Position numbers and translations under genes: made by a program. The notes beneath the pieces are model-generated. The model saw only the letters and a list, made by a program, of their open reading frames with translations, searched no databases and was not told where the DNA came from. A stretch of 64,000 bases of DNA from Kappaphycus alvarezii (Eukaryota > Rhodophyta > Florideophyceae > Gigartinales > Solieriaceae), in contig NADL03000481.1 in the NCBI GenBank assembly GCA_002205965.3, forward strand, positions 930,001 through 994,000, given 5' to 3'. Of the stretch, positions 24,877 through 37,559 are shown one piece after another. The first letter of the stretch is position 1. Each line of letters opens with the position of its first letter.

Positions 24877-25549
24877 TCAAATGGTACGCTGTCACTCGCT
24901 GCTGCCGTAGCCCGAGACTTGTCGGCTAACACACCCCCTGGCCTCTTAGTTATCACATCTCAGGCATCACATCCTTTCTCGGCACTCGTAATCACCTCAC
25001 TGCCGCTCGGATCCGCCACCAAATACTCTCGCAAGGCCGATGCGGATAACCTGCTTCCGATTTGGCAACAACTAAGAAAGATGCGCTCTGTGGAGAAGTA
25101 CCAATAGGGCCAATGCTTCGTCTATAGTGATGCAGCGTAGCAGCTGCGACCATGGTTGCAGAGGCCAATTTTGGTAATTTTTGCGACGCCCGAGCCGCAG
25201 GAAGCGAACTTCGCGATGGGTTATGTTCGTGTTTCGGTGGAACACAATTGAAAAGATTCAAAGTGGTATTGGAGGAGTCAAGATTGGGCACGCAATTCAC
25301 AAAGCCGAAAGGCGCTAATTGTAATTTATACAAATCCAGTGCAATTCTGTTAAACTCCAATACTTGTTTGTACAAGTCTGGGCAGACGGTACAAAGATTT
25401 GCGGTGAGTCCTCCATCTCTAGAGGAATATATTAATGAACATTGAACTGTTATTAAAGCAAAAAGGAGGACAGCAGATACAGAAATGTGCTACCCCACAG
25501 GCTTTTAGACAGTTTATCCATGAACAACTACATTACACTATGCTGCTCC
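24877..25549. other. overlapping unsupported ORFs
   Basis: A 127-codon minus-strand frame (25375-24992) overlaps a 97-codon plus-strand frame (25152-25445). Both have balanced composition and neither shows a recognised motif. Only one, at most, is likely to be real. Confidence 0.3.
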
Positions 25550-26297
25550 CGACTTACTCCCACTCAGAGCTGATGGTCCCGCTTCTCCTCCTCCTAACGG
25601 TCCTGCTTCATCTCGAGCCCCATTTTGTGCGTCCCTATTTCGCGTTCTTGAAGTCTCCCCCTTTTATCCAATTCCCTCCTTATCATACTATTCCAGTCCT
25701 CCATTCCATCGTCCGCATTCGGTCTCTTTACCGTAGTTATGAAGGTTTCGTCCCCATTGTTCTTGCGCTTCACCCGTCCTTTCAGTACCAATTCCTAGAT
25801 GCGCTCCCCTGGGGCTGTCAACACATTCGCCTTTGCATTCATCTCATCCTTCTCTTCCTTTTTCAACAGCTCGTGTTACATTTTTTTCTTGCATAATATC
25901 ATCTATCATAACTTCATACCCTCCCATTCCTCTACAATACCGAATAACGCCCGAGTGCTCTCATCTTGATCTCTCCTCTCTCTTTTAGCATCGTCCCAAG
26001 TTTTTCACTTAAATTATTCATTGTTGGCTTATTAGTGACGCTTCAATCGCTGAGGAGTTCGTTCTGCGGAAAGATGGCACGAACAGCTTCAAAGACTTTT
26101 TCGTTCTGTCCAAACACCACCCGGTAGGCATCATAATTTCTGATGCATTTCCACAGTTGCAGCTTGCGCACACCTTTAAATTTGTACTTCAAAATCTTAG
26201 TTGTCGCAAATTGCGATGAAAATGACGATGGAATTTGGAATGGACAGAAAGCCTTATTCGAAGGAACGAGCGTGATAGTTTCGAAAGGAGAGGTCAC
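25550..26297 (-). pseudogene. Myb/SANT-like protein pseudogene
   Basis: The minus strand reads LWKCIRNYDAYRVVFGQNEK and FEAVRAIFPQNE (26160-26050), then in the same frame after a TGA, KPTMNNLSEKLGTMLKERE, a second TGA, EHSGVIRYCRG, and MIDDIMQEKN (about 25905-25890). After a frameshift it continues with a basic, then acidic coiled-coil-like tail (RRELDKRGRLQEREIGTHK, about 25690-25630). The pattern matches the Myb/SANT-like proteins often carried by or derived from Harbinger-type elements: an N-terminal three-helix domain, a short DDI-type motif and a charged C-terminal helix. Two nonsense codons and a frameshift mark it as broken. No transposase was found next to it. Confidence 0.5.
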
Positions 26298-26409
26298 GTT
26301 AATCTCTCTACAGCTTTGTTTGGTAGGAAGCGGGGTATATACATAGGAACGAGGAGTCCTCGATGCCTGTCGTCTGAAAAGTCTAACTTTGTGGCCCGAT
26401 TATGTGATA

Positions 26410-26910
26410 ATTTAAAAGCGAGATGTGGGTGTAGATGGCGATATCGAGCGAGGTTAAGAGTTTAAGAGGCCTATAAAGGTGCGTTGAAGGCGAGTGACGG
26501 GCAGGGCTTTGTGGTTGAGTGACGCAGAGCGAGATTTGACAATTTGCAGGGATCGGAAAATGGTATGTGATGACGACTTGGGCGCGGAAAAATGCGGTGA
26601 CGAGACGTGATGGGGCATTTTTTAGTTGAAAGGCTAGGCCTTGTGAGGTGTGGTATGGAGAGCGAGGAGGATTGGAAAAGGGCTTGTGGTGACGGCAAGG
26701 GCGATAAAGGATGCGATGAAGAGCTGTGACTGGCAAAAGGCTTGCGGTGAGGTGAGGCCGGGGAAGGTGTGGCGAGAGGCGAGGATCGGTCAAGGGTTTG
26801 TGGCGACGGCGAGGGTCGAACGAGGGTGTGTAGCTGTGGCGAGGCTGGTGACAGCGAGTCCAGTCAAGCGCGGGACGGGCGAACGCGTAATGAAAAAGGT
26901 AAGGAGGTGA
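26410..26910 (+). repeat. G-rich diverged tandem minisatellite
   Basis: About four units of 114-120 bp, marked by GGATYGG at 26549, 26669 and 26783 and by repeated GGCTTGTGGTGACGGC / GGGTTTGTGGCGACGGC blocks followed by GAGGGTCGA-like sequence. Units differ by small indels and substitutions. The plus strand is strongly G over C. It produces long shadow ORFs on both strands (for example 26946-26383 minus) that are not genes. Confidence 0.55.
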
Positions 26911-27109
26911 CTTAGATAAATGCTTGGTGATTTGGCAGGGATGCACTCGAAACTATTTTTGCATGGGGAACAGAATACCGCAAATTTTGTCTCGTGTTTA
27001 GCGCAACTTTTCGTGGACTTTGCCACGTGTGAAGGATAATTACGAAAAGCAGGGCGAATTTCGTGCTGATTAAACCCTTTAATATGTGAGATATTCACCA
27101 ACTAGGAAG

Positions 27110-29402
27110 AGTTGTTCTGAGGTTTTCGAATAAATAAATACCACATGCTTATATTTGTAAATTTATAAATTTGGTTTTTTTGCGTGTATTACTGAATGTA
27201 CACATATCACATTCAAAACTGCATTTCTAAATCAAATTAACTTCTTCTGCAACATAAAAAATAGTCAGAGTCAATTTTTCTATTAGTGATTAATCTACAG
27301 GTTTTTATAGATATTTTTGTAAGACAGTATCATTTTTTAGAGTGCTTATTACATATAAAACATTCGATATTCAAAGATTTTTATATCTTTGTTATTTCAG
27401 ACCTAAACGTTTAACTTTTTGTACAGACAATTTGAATGAAATATTTTAAGCTTCTCACTTGAGGATTTCAATTAATGTACTACTAAATATGGATTTACCA
27501 ATACCTGTGCCCATCGCCCTATTCAAATTTTATGAAAAAATTGTTCAATAAGATTTGGAGTCTTTTTGTTAACATTTGGTGCCTTAAAAGTGTGAGTCGA
27601 ACAAAAATATCCAGTTATAATTCATGTCGCAAGACAAAATCGCCTTAAATTAGGCACTTGTTGTAAGGTCTTCATTCTTACACTCTCTCTTCTAGTTTTC
27701 TCAACAAGATAATCTTCCCAGTTCCATTGCATAGGTTATAAAAATTTACTAGTGTATATTCCCGGTAAACGTTTTCCTTACATGAGTCACACTTCGTCCT
27801 CATATGAGAATAAAAATCTCTCTCGTGCAATTTGTACAGCGACTGTAAGGGAGAAAACTTTTTTGGGTCCATGAATTTTATAGAATTACAGCAAGTTGGT
27901 GCTGAGAAGCCTAAATATACACAAAGTAGGTTAAAGGATCCACCTGTAGGTAGAGTGGAAGCTATCGAAAATTGACTTTAAGTTCGAAGTAAATCGGGTG
28001 ATAAATAGAGTTTCGTACACTTATTAGCGTTAAAACTACCAAGAAGCTTTTTTTAATCGCAGTTCCCCTCTATTGAAGGTATACATTGCCTAAAAAATAA
28101 AAGAAAAATGTATTAGCCCGAAACTCTATTTTAATATGTGAACAACGGGTCAGTAGAAGCTGGATGATGGTTATAGTACTTTTTCAATAGTTATTCGTTT
28201 TGATGCAATCCTCATTACTCTGTTTCTTAGAGACACCTTTTCATTTTGAAAAGGTGCTCTATTTCTCCCAAATGTTCCAACTTTAACTAGAAGAAAGGAT
28301 TATACTGATTGTACCTACCTGAAATGAAGTGAAACCAGATATTTCTACCTTGTACTGAGTCGTTACGTGCTTACTTCTGAAAAGGATTTCCTCTTGACGC
28401 AGGCACTCTAAGTTTTAGTCTGAGATTATAAGCATTTGTTGCTACATTTTATTGAATAGACTGAGATAGAATACTTATTACGCAGCCTAATTTTATGCTG
28501 GACATTTTTTATTGACATGATTCTCATGGAATGTGTGAAATTTTGAATTCAATGGCGATTTTTTCAAAAATATGTATTCTTCCATGATTTATATCATGAG
28601 AAGTGAGATATTTTCCTAGAGAGTGAAATCCCATCAAACTAATTAAAATAATTTCGGTTACAATTCCAATACCTTTCTATCTAGTCGTTTTGAAATTTTT
28701 TTCCTTGATGAATCCTAGAAATTTAGAGTAGATGGTTAAAAATTGAGGTACTTCAAATATTTTTATCCTGACTCTTCTGTTACTCAAATGGAGCATCCAC
28801 AAATGCAGGAAATATGATCGCAAGGCTGCTTCCCCTCGTGTTCTCCATTTATTTCGTATTTTTGGATGCAACTTTTGTTCAACTTGTAAGCAGACCAAAA
28901 TAACATCAGTAAAAGTTAATATTGAAAAAATGCTCTGTTGTTGGTAGTATAAATTTTGGATGATGGGGAAGTTAAAATAGATTATTTTTATTATTCGGGG
29001 GATGCTATTAATGTTTGGTGGCTTTAGGGAGCTTTCTGTAAAAACTTAGTTTGATTATCCCGATGGGTGGTAGGAAGAGTGAGATAAACCGAAGGCGAAG
29101 AGTTAGTAGATTATCTTCTGAAAATAGTGATGATTATAGATCTGATAAAATATTCAATGGATACTGAGGATTCTTAGCTCTAGTGAAAATTTTAGATGAA
29201 TCTATCTCTATTCTTAGATGTACCTATCCACTAGGGTCCCCGACTTAACAATCAATCCGATGTTGACTCTGAAATTGACATCCAACTTTCGCCTCCGCAA
29301 CTTCATGGCAATAGAAAACTTGGCTACAACCACTTTATCAGCCCGGTTTTTTTCTGCTTCCCCTCTCTATGCTATAATACATTACCTCTTTTAAAATGCT
29401 TC
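27110..29402. other. AT-rich block, no supportable gene
   Basis: Composition changes sharply near 27.1 kb to strongly A+T. Open frames are short and none has a recognisable motif. No element termini or RNA genes were seen. Confidence 0.6.
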
Positions 29403-29842
29403 TGTGATTTTTACTCACACTTAGCGCCCCGGATTTAGACTCAAATACTAACTTTAAGTTTCTCACTGGCGATAACAACCTTATTTCCTAATGGGGCACT
29501 TAGCGCTGCCTATTCGCATTTATATCTTTTCTTGTCTTGTTTTGATTCCTTTGAGATCTCGGTTCTTTTGATACTATTCTTTGGAAGGTCCTAGCATTCC
29601 GCGGACCAAGGTCCGGCAGTAAAAACTAGAGGACAATTATATCGTCCAGACGCCCAGAGAAATTCCCTCGCCCGTCCAGATCAACTTCTAATCGCCGACG
29701 GAGAGCTGTGATACTGAATCACTGCTTAAAGAGAAAGAGGGAAAGCCAACACCCTTTGATTCGTTGCCTGTGAGTATTGGCTTTCTCATTGTCCGACAGG
29801 ATCCCGTAACTCGAGAAGAAAACCTTCGCAATGCACATGGCA
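29403..29842 (-). repeat. LTR-like dispersed repeat, copy B (inverted)
   Basis: The reverse complement aligns over its whole length with 3841-4291, in the same block order: TGCCATGTGCATTGCGAAGG start, CAATGAGAAA, CTCTTTCTCTTTAAGCA, GACGATATAATTGTCCTCT, GCCGGACCTTGGTCCGCGG, and the terminal GGGGCGCTAAGTGTGAGTAA with AATCACA. It is an island of normal composition inside the AT-rich block, consistent with a solo LTR inserted after that block formed. No clear target duplication flanks it. Confidence 0.5.
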
Positions 29843-32800
29843 CTATGTGACCTAGTTACCAGAAATTACAAAAGAGGAAGTTTAAGGGCATAATATTAAA
29901 CTAGAAAGGTTTATTCTTCTGAAAAGATACACATAGTCGATCAAAAAGGGGCTTGTGATAAAGGATGGACGCAGTAGTAGAATGAGGGTCAGGTAAGCAC
30001 ATGAACTGTCTCATTACTAAGAGTGGAGTAAATTACCAGTTGACTAATTATCAGTAGCACATATGTATGTTGAACGATTATATTAAGCTTCTTTTATCGA
30101 ATAAAGAGATATCATAATCTTTTTTTAATTTAACCGCTCGTAAAAAATTTACTTTAAATACGAGACAACTATTATTACCGCTCGGGCCATCTAAATTGGA
30201 AATTTCAAGCTTGTGAAAAACCAGTTCAGATACAATTTAAATAATCTGCTAATCAGAGTAGTAAGAGTAGATAGCATTATTCTAGAATTTTATATTTTAT
30301 TACTAATAATAATAATTTAGTATTACATAATGTTTACTACCAATAGAGATATATTTAATTCCCAGATAAATCTGAGATGGTTTTACTTGAAATGATTGTC
30401 AGTGCAAAAAATTCCTTGACACTGCATTTGCTTGTGCCCATGATATTATTTGGATGTACCTAACGATATACCTTTTCCATTCTCCCTTACTAATAACATT
30501 AAAGAATTGTGAAGTTTCTTTGGAGGGGAAACTTTCCCCTTTCAAAACATTCTTTTCAATAATTTTGTCATTGTATTTCTTTGCTGCATTCATGGATTCC
30601 GAATAGTGGTGCCAATAATCTTCTTCATAATTTCCTGTTTATTATTTACTTTTACTCTCCTTTTCGGCACTTCAATACGCCTTCTTACGTTATGCTGCGA
30701 CGAATGAAATGAAAATGTTTGAAAAAGATGAAAATAGTAAGAACAACGATTTATGATTGTATGGTAACTTTTTAAGGTAACAGAAACTTCCAAAATATAT
30801 TTTGGAATAAAAAAGAAACAATAAAAAAATTACAGATCTATTGGGATTAGTATAATAATGAACCAGTGATTCAAAATAAGAGTGGAGTGAAAAATTGGAA
30901 ACGGAATATAGAAGCCGGACGAAAATAATCAACCGAAATACTTCTTCTTTGGATATTTACTCAAATATAGTCAGGACTTTCTTTACCTTCATTTCTGTAG
31001 ATTAATACGTGCAAAAAGCACTTAAATTTGTGAAAATATTATAAGATGAAATTAGCTCTAGAGTTTTTGAACTTTTGAATATCAAATTACGTTCTGAGTA
31101 CGTTTTATTACTCCAAAGTCGCAGAAAAAGTGTTTTTACAACACAAATAGTTCTAAGGAAAATCACTGCGATCATTCGCATCTCTAAGAAATTATGTATT
31201 TCGAATTGGCAATAAATATTTTTATAAAAAGGATAACTATCCCATAACTATATGTTGGATCAAAATAAGAAAAAAATGGAGTATTTTAACTGAATCAAAA
31301 GCAAGCCCTTGAAATTTTTATTTCATAGGGTTTTTTAGGCCGTTCTCAGGGATTGGAAAGGGAAAATTTCAGCACTCATCGCTTCTACTGTTTAAAATAA
31401 ACAAATTTGAAAAAATGCTTTTCGAAATCTAAAAGAAATACTTTATAGTCTCGCATTTTCTCAATTAAATACAAATTTTTGTTAAAATATTTAAACTATC
31501 TTCGTTTAATCGTAGAAGAGTAATATTTAATTTAGAATTGCCTCTTTGACTAGGGCGTCTTGTTTCAAGAGCATAAAATCGAATGTATAAGAAGAAGATT
31601 TATATTCTTTCCATTTTGAGTATCAATTGAAGTATAAATATACGTTCCAACCAATATTATTTTCCTATTTCGAGTAAAGTTCAAATCAATTTGTCAGTGA
31701 AGTCCTTAATTAATGGTTTAAATATCTTAAGATCGTGCCTTATCGGTAAGATTATATCTTTATCCATCAGAGAAAAACTTAATATGAGCTATCGGTAAGT
31801 AGTAGCAGAAAAGGGTACAAAATTTATACCTATACTTGGTACATAACGTCGTTGAGCAAGTATTGCACCATTAATATTTTCTATAAAAAGTTATAAATTT
31901 TATTTAGCAGATATCTCCTTTTCTGTCTTGGCCTTTTTTAATTTTATAGCTCTGAAAAATAATCTGGTATAATTTAGTTCATTTCAATTAGAATTTTTTT
32001 AAACTAAATAAAGTACCCTATATTGAAGGGGTGGACACTCCGAGGGATTCAATTTTTATTTCACATGCTCAACTTCGGTTCAGTGTACTTACCGAACTAC
32101 TGAAAGGGTTCATTTTCATTTCCGCTGTGAAAAATGAGTGTACTGCTAAAAATAACATGTAGCACCTTTTTTTTACCTACATTTCTCCAGTTAAAATTGT
32201 CCACCATTTCTAAATAAATTTCCCGAGATACTAAAATTTGACTTTTTTTTCTGACTACTACAACTTCGATTCAAAAATCAATTTTTTTTCTGATATCTTA
32301 CTTACTAACAAAAGAAGATATGTACTGGCTGCTAAGTTCCCTCCTTTAACTTCTGGCACTACTCAATGCATTATTTCCATTTGTCAATAGTGGATGTATA
32401 CTTATAAAATCTGCTTGAAAGGAGCATCAAGCAAAGCATTATCGAAATAGTAACAGTTTTTTTCCAGATTTCAGCCACTCTCTCAGAAAAAAGAGAATTT
32501 ACTTCAAGTGATTTAAATTACTTAAATGATAAGAAAATATAGTGTACCTTTTAGTAGTTCCTTTCCTCCAAAATCCGAAACCCCGTATCTAAAAATTCCG
32601 AAAGTATCACATACCTGGCTTATAGATGGCATTTATACTAAGATGAATACTCAAACCGCCTTGCGGCTGAACAAATGTAACCTGAAGATCATTTGTGTAG
32701 TCTTTGTGAGAAACATATGCGAGTAGACCTCAACTAATTCTGCGGAAGTATAAAGTTGAAAAATTACATAATCCTAAAGTGGATAATTTCCTTCAACATT

Positions 32801-34999
32801 GCGAAAGATTTATCAGAGTACTAATTTCAGAAGAAAAATAACTGATTTATCCGAGATATAGTAGATTTTAGTCGGACAATTGTTTTCAATATTCAAGAAC
32901 CAAGAAGAAACTTTTCATCAAGCATATTGGGATTCAAATTGTTGCTTCGAAATAATTTTTAAGAAGTTTCCGGTCTATTTTAATAAAACTTGTTTCTATA
33001 AAAAGTCAATATCGACTAATGAATCATATTTCTAGTGTTCATATTCCCACAAGAAACTATTAAGACTCAAAATTTGCTTAAATCAGCAACTAAAAGGCTA
33101 CAGGGTTTTGGAAAGCCCTTCAAAATCCAATTCCGTTCTTTAAAAAAGAGTTGGGAAAATATCAACAAGAGTACTGGATTGAGTAACTTCATAGTAACTA
33201 TAAATTCATATTCAGTACCTTTATTACTACATGTCAAATTCATTATGCCAGTATTAACTCAAAAGTTTACTTATTTTTTAAATTGAATAAGCCATAGTAA
33301 TTGTAAGATTTAGATCCACCGAAGGAAATCTGTGGTGCCCATTGCGCTAATTCTATGAAAATAATGACTGTGAATATATCCACTGATTCTATTTCCAGTC
33401 GAGAAGCGAGTCCTAGTTCAAATAAGTTGAGTTATACCTTTACGAAAAGCAGTCTAGAAATGTTTTCTGTGTAGTAACATCAGAGAAATTCCGGAAAATA
33501 TTTGGACTACATATTTACAGTATGCATTGATAAGTTAAAGCCAGTAGGTATTATCCAATAAATAGAATGAAATCAATGTCTTCAAATTTTCCAAAAGGGC
33601 AATATACGTAGTACAAAATATTAAGAGTTGAGGGAGAAACTTTGACCTTAGTTACTGTAGCATATGAGCATTCGCTATCTCAAGGGCTGTAATATCAGTT
33701 TCTGTACTGCATTTACTTTTTATTCTAAACCATAAATGTTTTATACTCTTACTGGAAGTAAGATATTTACATTACGACAAATCAAGTTTTTGACTCGATC
33801 ACAAGAAATTTCTGTACATATAAATCTGTTTTGATACAATAGTGAAAGTTTTAAACGATCAGTGGTCGAAAACGGCTCAAAACATATATCTTAATTGTTA
33901 TGAAAGTGTCTTATTTTATCCTCATTTTCGTTGAATTTTCTTTTTCGAATACAATGTGGGTAAAAAATAGTTTATAGTAAAGAACTATCACAGTGTAAGT
34001 TGTCGGAGGTCAGGAAGACGTATCTATAAAACCTAAATTTTACCGGAATATTTCAGAATGCGGTACAACCGAGATCCATATTTTTCTTCCTCCTTGAATT
34101 TTATGTGGAGTAATTCTAAGTAATATTCTCTTGAACAAAAATTAATTTTAAGTAGTCAATAAATAATAGTAAATAGGTAGATGCTATCATAAATTATATG
34201 ATTATTCAGTTGGAAAATTCATATGAAAAAAACTTAACGAGTTTACTTCTATTCATATCTTGCAATAAACTCATTTATATACCATGTAAGAGAAAATACA
34301 TCTCTTCATCAAGCATTCCAGATTTGGGAGTTCTAAATCACCTCAAAGAGAGGCTGAATTTTTATTGTGACATCAATATTTCTTGTTGGGCTTTCTGAAA
34401 AATATTAAGCTGTACAAAGGTAAAATTTAAGTCCACACGAGCATCAACTACCACATCGATAAATGAAGCCAATTTATATCTTCATAGTGATATTAGAGGT
34501 TGAATTGGGTTGAAGTACTTTTCATTGTTACTCCTAACATTTCACCTAGAGATAGATACGCTATAGTTCTCTGCAGCTGTTAGGAAGGGAAAATGAGATG
34601 GAAAATTTTGACTTTAATTCATTTACAAATTTTTAAATAAATCAGAATTTACTTTCTGGTCTCACATTATCTCATTGTAATTTTATTTCAAAACCAAAAT
34701 TCTTTTGAATGGATTTAAAATAGTGAGATATAAAGGTTCCTCTGCGGGCAGAATAAAGTTACGAAAATATAGATCCTTCTACATGTGTAACACTAACTGA
34801 AAATAATATAGAAGATTCTTGGTGCTTCTAAGATTAAATACTACAGGTATTCAATCTGAACATCTGACACTACTTCAAAGGAAGAAAAATTCCACCATGT
34901 TAGTTTCACCCAGTTTCACATAATGTAATAATATACTTGTAATAAAAAATCCCTTCACTGTGGTTTTAGGACCCATTTTATGTTAGAATCGGACAAAAA
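29843..34999. other. AT-rich block, no supportable gene
   Basis: Strongly A+T sequence (about 15-25% G+C on the lines I counted). ORFs are short, low in complexity and unsupported. Nothing recognisable. Confidence 0.6.
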
Positions 35000-35074
35000 C
35001 TTTCAAATATCTTTAATTTCCACGAATAAATGCTAGAAAATCCCTCACTTTAAAAAATTTGGGACTAGCCCTTA

Positions 35075-36475
35075 GTACGTTTTGCTCACAGTAGACCTCA
35101 AAAACGCTTTTAACCTGTGCAGCAGAACCGCTTTTCTGGACGCCGTCAACGCTTATTCCCCGAAATGCTGCCATGGGTTTCATTCTGTTACGCAAACGAG
35201 CAAACGTACTTGTATTCCGGCCCCCGTATCATTCGCAGCTGAGGGTAACACAGCAAGGGGACAAACTCGGTGGACTTCTATTTGATCTGGTCCTGCACCC
35301 AGTCATACTTAAGATCCAGGAGCTCCTACGATCAAGTAACCAGGAAGACGACACCGTGGGTAACTTTTTGCTACATCTATGGTACCATGATGACGATTAC
35401 ATAATTGCGTGCCCCGACCAAATCGCCCGCGCTGTTGAAATACTCTATTACATCAACGACAACAGCAGGGGACTACACCTATCCCACCCAAATGAAGGGT
35501 CTGGTGGCCTACCGCGCCGCCAGCGCCCTTTCAATGCCTGTATCTGAAGGAGCTGAGGCGAGAATATAGCGAGGTTACACGTCGGCAGTGGCTTTTCAGC
35601 TTTTGCGCAATTGCTTCGGGGTATGCAAGATAGGATATCTCCCTCATGTGGTGCCACCATCTTGCACGGCGGGGGGCGCCGCTATTTTTGACGCCATGAT
35701 AGAGCGATGTCTTCGGACACTCACCGAGGAGTACTGGACTCGGATATATTCTGAGAACTCCAACTACCGGTGAAACCCCTGGAACCTAGGAAACCCACAC
35801 TCGGCTTAGGGTTCACATCGGCGAAAATCACCGTGGGGCCGCTTTTCTTGCCTCCAGCGTAGCTGCCAACAGGCTTTCCCTCGGAATCTTGTCGGCACCT
35901 ATCAAGGATCTTACGACGTACAATGATGCCGTCCGAGCCCACAGATTACGGTGGATCTCCGCCTGTCCTCACGACTCCTCCTCTTTAGTGTATTTTGCTC
36001 AAACAAAACACCTCCGCAAAAGACATTAACAGAAGAATTCCATGCCGCAGTACAAGAAAAGATCCCTCTCGGCGACCAACGGACGCAAGCTTTCCGGGCT
36101 CGTATGGGCCTCTTCGGCACAAACGAGTAGGTCTATTGTGCTCGGTGTCCCGGCCGTAAGACCAATATTGACGCCTGCGAGCTCTCAGTGTGGCTCCAAT
36201 ACTACCTCTAGGTCCCGTTTTTCGCCCCGGAAACGCCGTGCCCACGAACAAACTGTCCTAAGGTCCTCAACTGCTACGAGGATCACCTTATACTCTGCCT
36301 GCATGGTGGGCACCGAACCCGACGACACGACCGTCAAGTCGTCCTCCTCGCCCATGACCTGCAGAAGGCAGCCCGTCACCCGGCTATCGAGCAGCGACAG
36401 GGACTTCATTGCACAAGGCCAGTGCTACAAATCGTTGACTTGTCTAGTCTTCGATAAGCTGAGCTTGTGTAATAG
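35075..36475 (+). pseudogene. reverse transcriptase and CCHC finger of R2-like element
   Basis: Plus-strand frames read LLTVDLKNAFN (about 35085-35120; the first catalytic aspartate region), TQQGDKLGGLLFDLVLHPVI (35250-35310), then LHLWYHDDDYIIACPDQ (35370-35420), the catalytic Y-x-D-D box with an altered residue, and FQLLRNCFGVCKIGYL then PHVVPPSC near 35595-35660. After frameshifts, CPRTNCPKVLNCYED-HLILC (about 36240-36300) gives a C-x4-C-x9-H-x4-C finger, followed by RRHDRQVVLLAHDL near 36325-36360. Several stops and shifts make it non-functional. Confidence 0.66.
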
Positions 36476-37140
36476 CTCTAGATAGCCGCAATGGCGACTA
36501 CAAGGGAATGTAAAGCAGAGTTATCACTTGGACTACTAAACCTGTGAGCAAGGTCAGGCCGCCAGGTTGAAAGGCCCGTAGGCGATGCGTACTTCGTACT
36601 TCGTACGCATGGTGCCGATCCGTACAGCGTACGGATCGACATTCCGTACAATATAAGGATTGTGCTTAGAGCTAGTGCTGAGCACAAATAGGGCGAATAG
36701 CGCTTACAGCAGCCACGATGATCCGTACAGTACACGGATGCTGCTCGCCGCCTCTGCGGACATCGTCAACCTCACGTTCCGTATAAGGTTGAGCTGGAGA
36801 TACAACACCCAGCTGGGCTGGCGACACGACACCCAGCGCGACCATACATCTACTGCCATCATGCGGCCAAGCCGGTGTACCACGTATCACCGTCGACAGG
36901 CCAGGGTTTAATCCGCCGCGATAAGCGGCTGGAGGAGGCTCCAAAAACTCGGAGAAAATATGTACCCGAGTAAAGGCAGCGGAGTCGGAGGCACCAGACC
37001 ACCGCAGACCGACATCGCCGTCACCCTAGCCACACTCTCCTATTTCCAATACCTTATCTCTGTCATTGCCTCTCTCCTCTACGAATTCCCTTTCCCGATC
37101 CAACCGCGCGACACTAGCACACTTTGCACTTGCTTCGACC
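36476..37140. other. hairpin-rich segment between finger and nuclease domains
   Basis: In the copy at 50.1-50.5 kb about 20 residues separate the finger-region end from the nuclease start; here about 650 bp intervene. The segment holds perfect hairpins ATGCGTAC/GTACGCAT (36585-36592 with 36603-36610) and GATCCGTAC/GTACGGATC (36617-36625 with 36629-36637), and a weaker ATCCGT/ACGGAT (36721-36739). It is likely a nested insertion, but I cannot place exact ends or a target duplication. Confidence 0.45.
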
Positions 37141-37559
37141 ATTTCTCTTGCGTTTAAGTCCTAGACCTATTACGCCAGATATCCAGGCAATAGGTAGCAT
37201 CGGAGGAACGGACTTTTTTGATGTCACCTTCGTCAATCCTTTTGCACCTTCCAATAGGACAGTGCTTACTTTCAACCCACTCACCTCCCTCAACGCAGCC
37301 ATCTCCGCCAAACGTAGAAGGTATGAACTAATGCTCGCAACGGGTGCTAGAGCAAGGCTTGTGCCTATCCCAATACCCACCCTTGGAGGCTGGCACCCAG
37401 ACGCGTACGCGGTGCTAACTGATTTCGCGCAGAACGTGGCCGTTCGAGCGATGGAGACCTGCGAGAAGGTTAGAGCGGTGCTCTACCCAGAGGCACGCTG
37501 CTGCGGCCGTCATATCTAACGCGGCATGCCTGCTCGCTGGCATTGAGCCGGCCCTGTAA
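37141..37559 (+). pseudogene. PD-(D/E)XK-type nuclease domain of R2-like element
   Basis: Reads RLSPRPITPDIQAIG, GGTDFFDVTFVNPFAPSN, FNPLTSLNAAISAKRRRYE and ARLVPIPIPTLGGWHPDAYA. The PD, the DVT aspartate, the K of SAKRR and the terminal GGWHPDA block are those expected of the nuclease that follows the CCHC finger in R2-like elements. After one frameshift near 37495 it ends with AAAVISNAACLLAGIEPAL and TAA at 37557-37559, matching the ends of the copies at 50.06 kb and 54.8 kb. The metal-binding residues look intact, but the upstream reading frame is broken. Confidence 0.66.

Noticed and set aside
25435..25896. 153-codon plus-strand ORF with hydrophobic runs like a membrane protein
   Set aside because: It is antisense to the purine-rich coding strand of the Myb/SANT-like pseudogene, which creates spurious L/F/H-rich frames.
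26383..26946. 187-codon minus-strand ORF
   Set aside because: It is the antisense of the G-rich minisatellite; the apparent protein is P/H/R-rich repeat translation with no domain.
36042..36485. 147-codon plus-strand ORF
   Set aside because: It overlaps the reading of the R2-like finger region (HLILCLHGG, RRHDRQVV) in another frame, which fits the family better.
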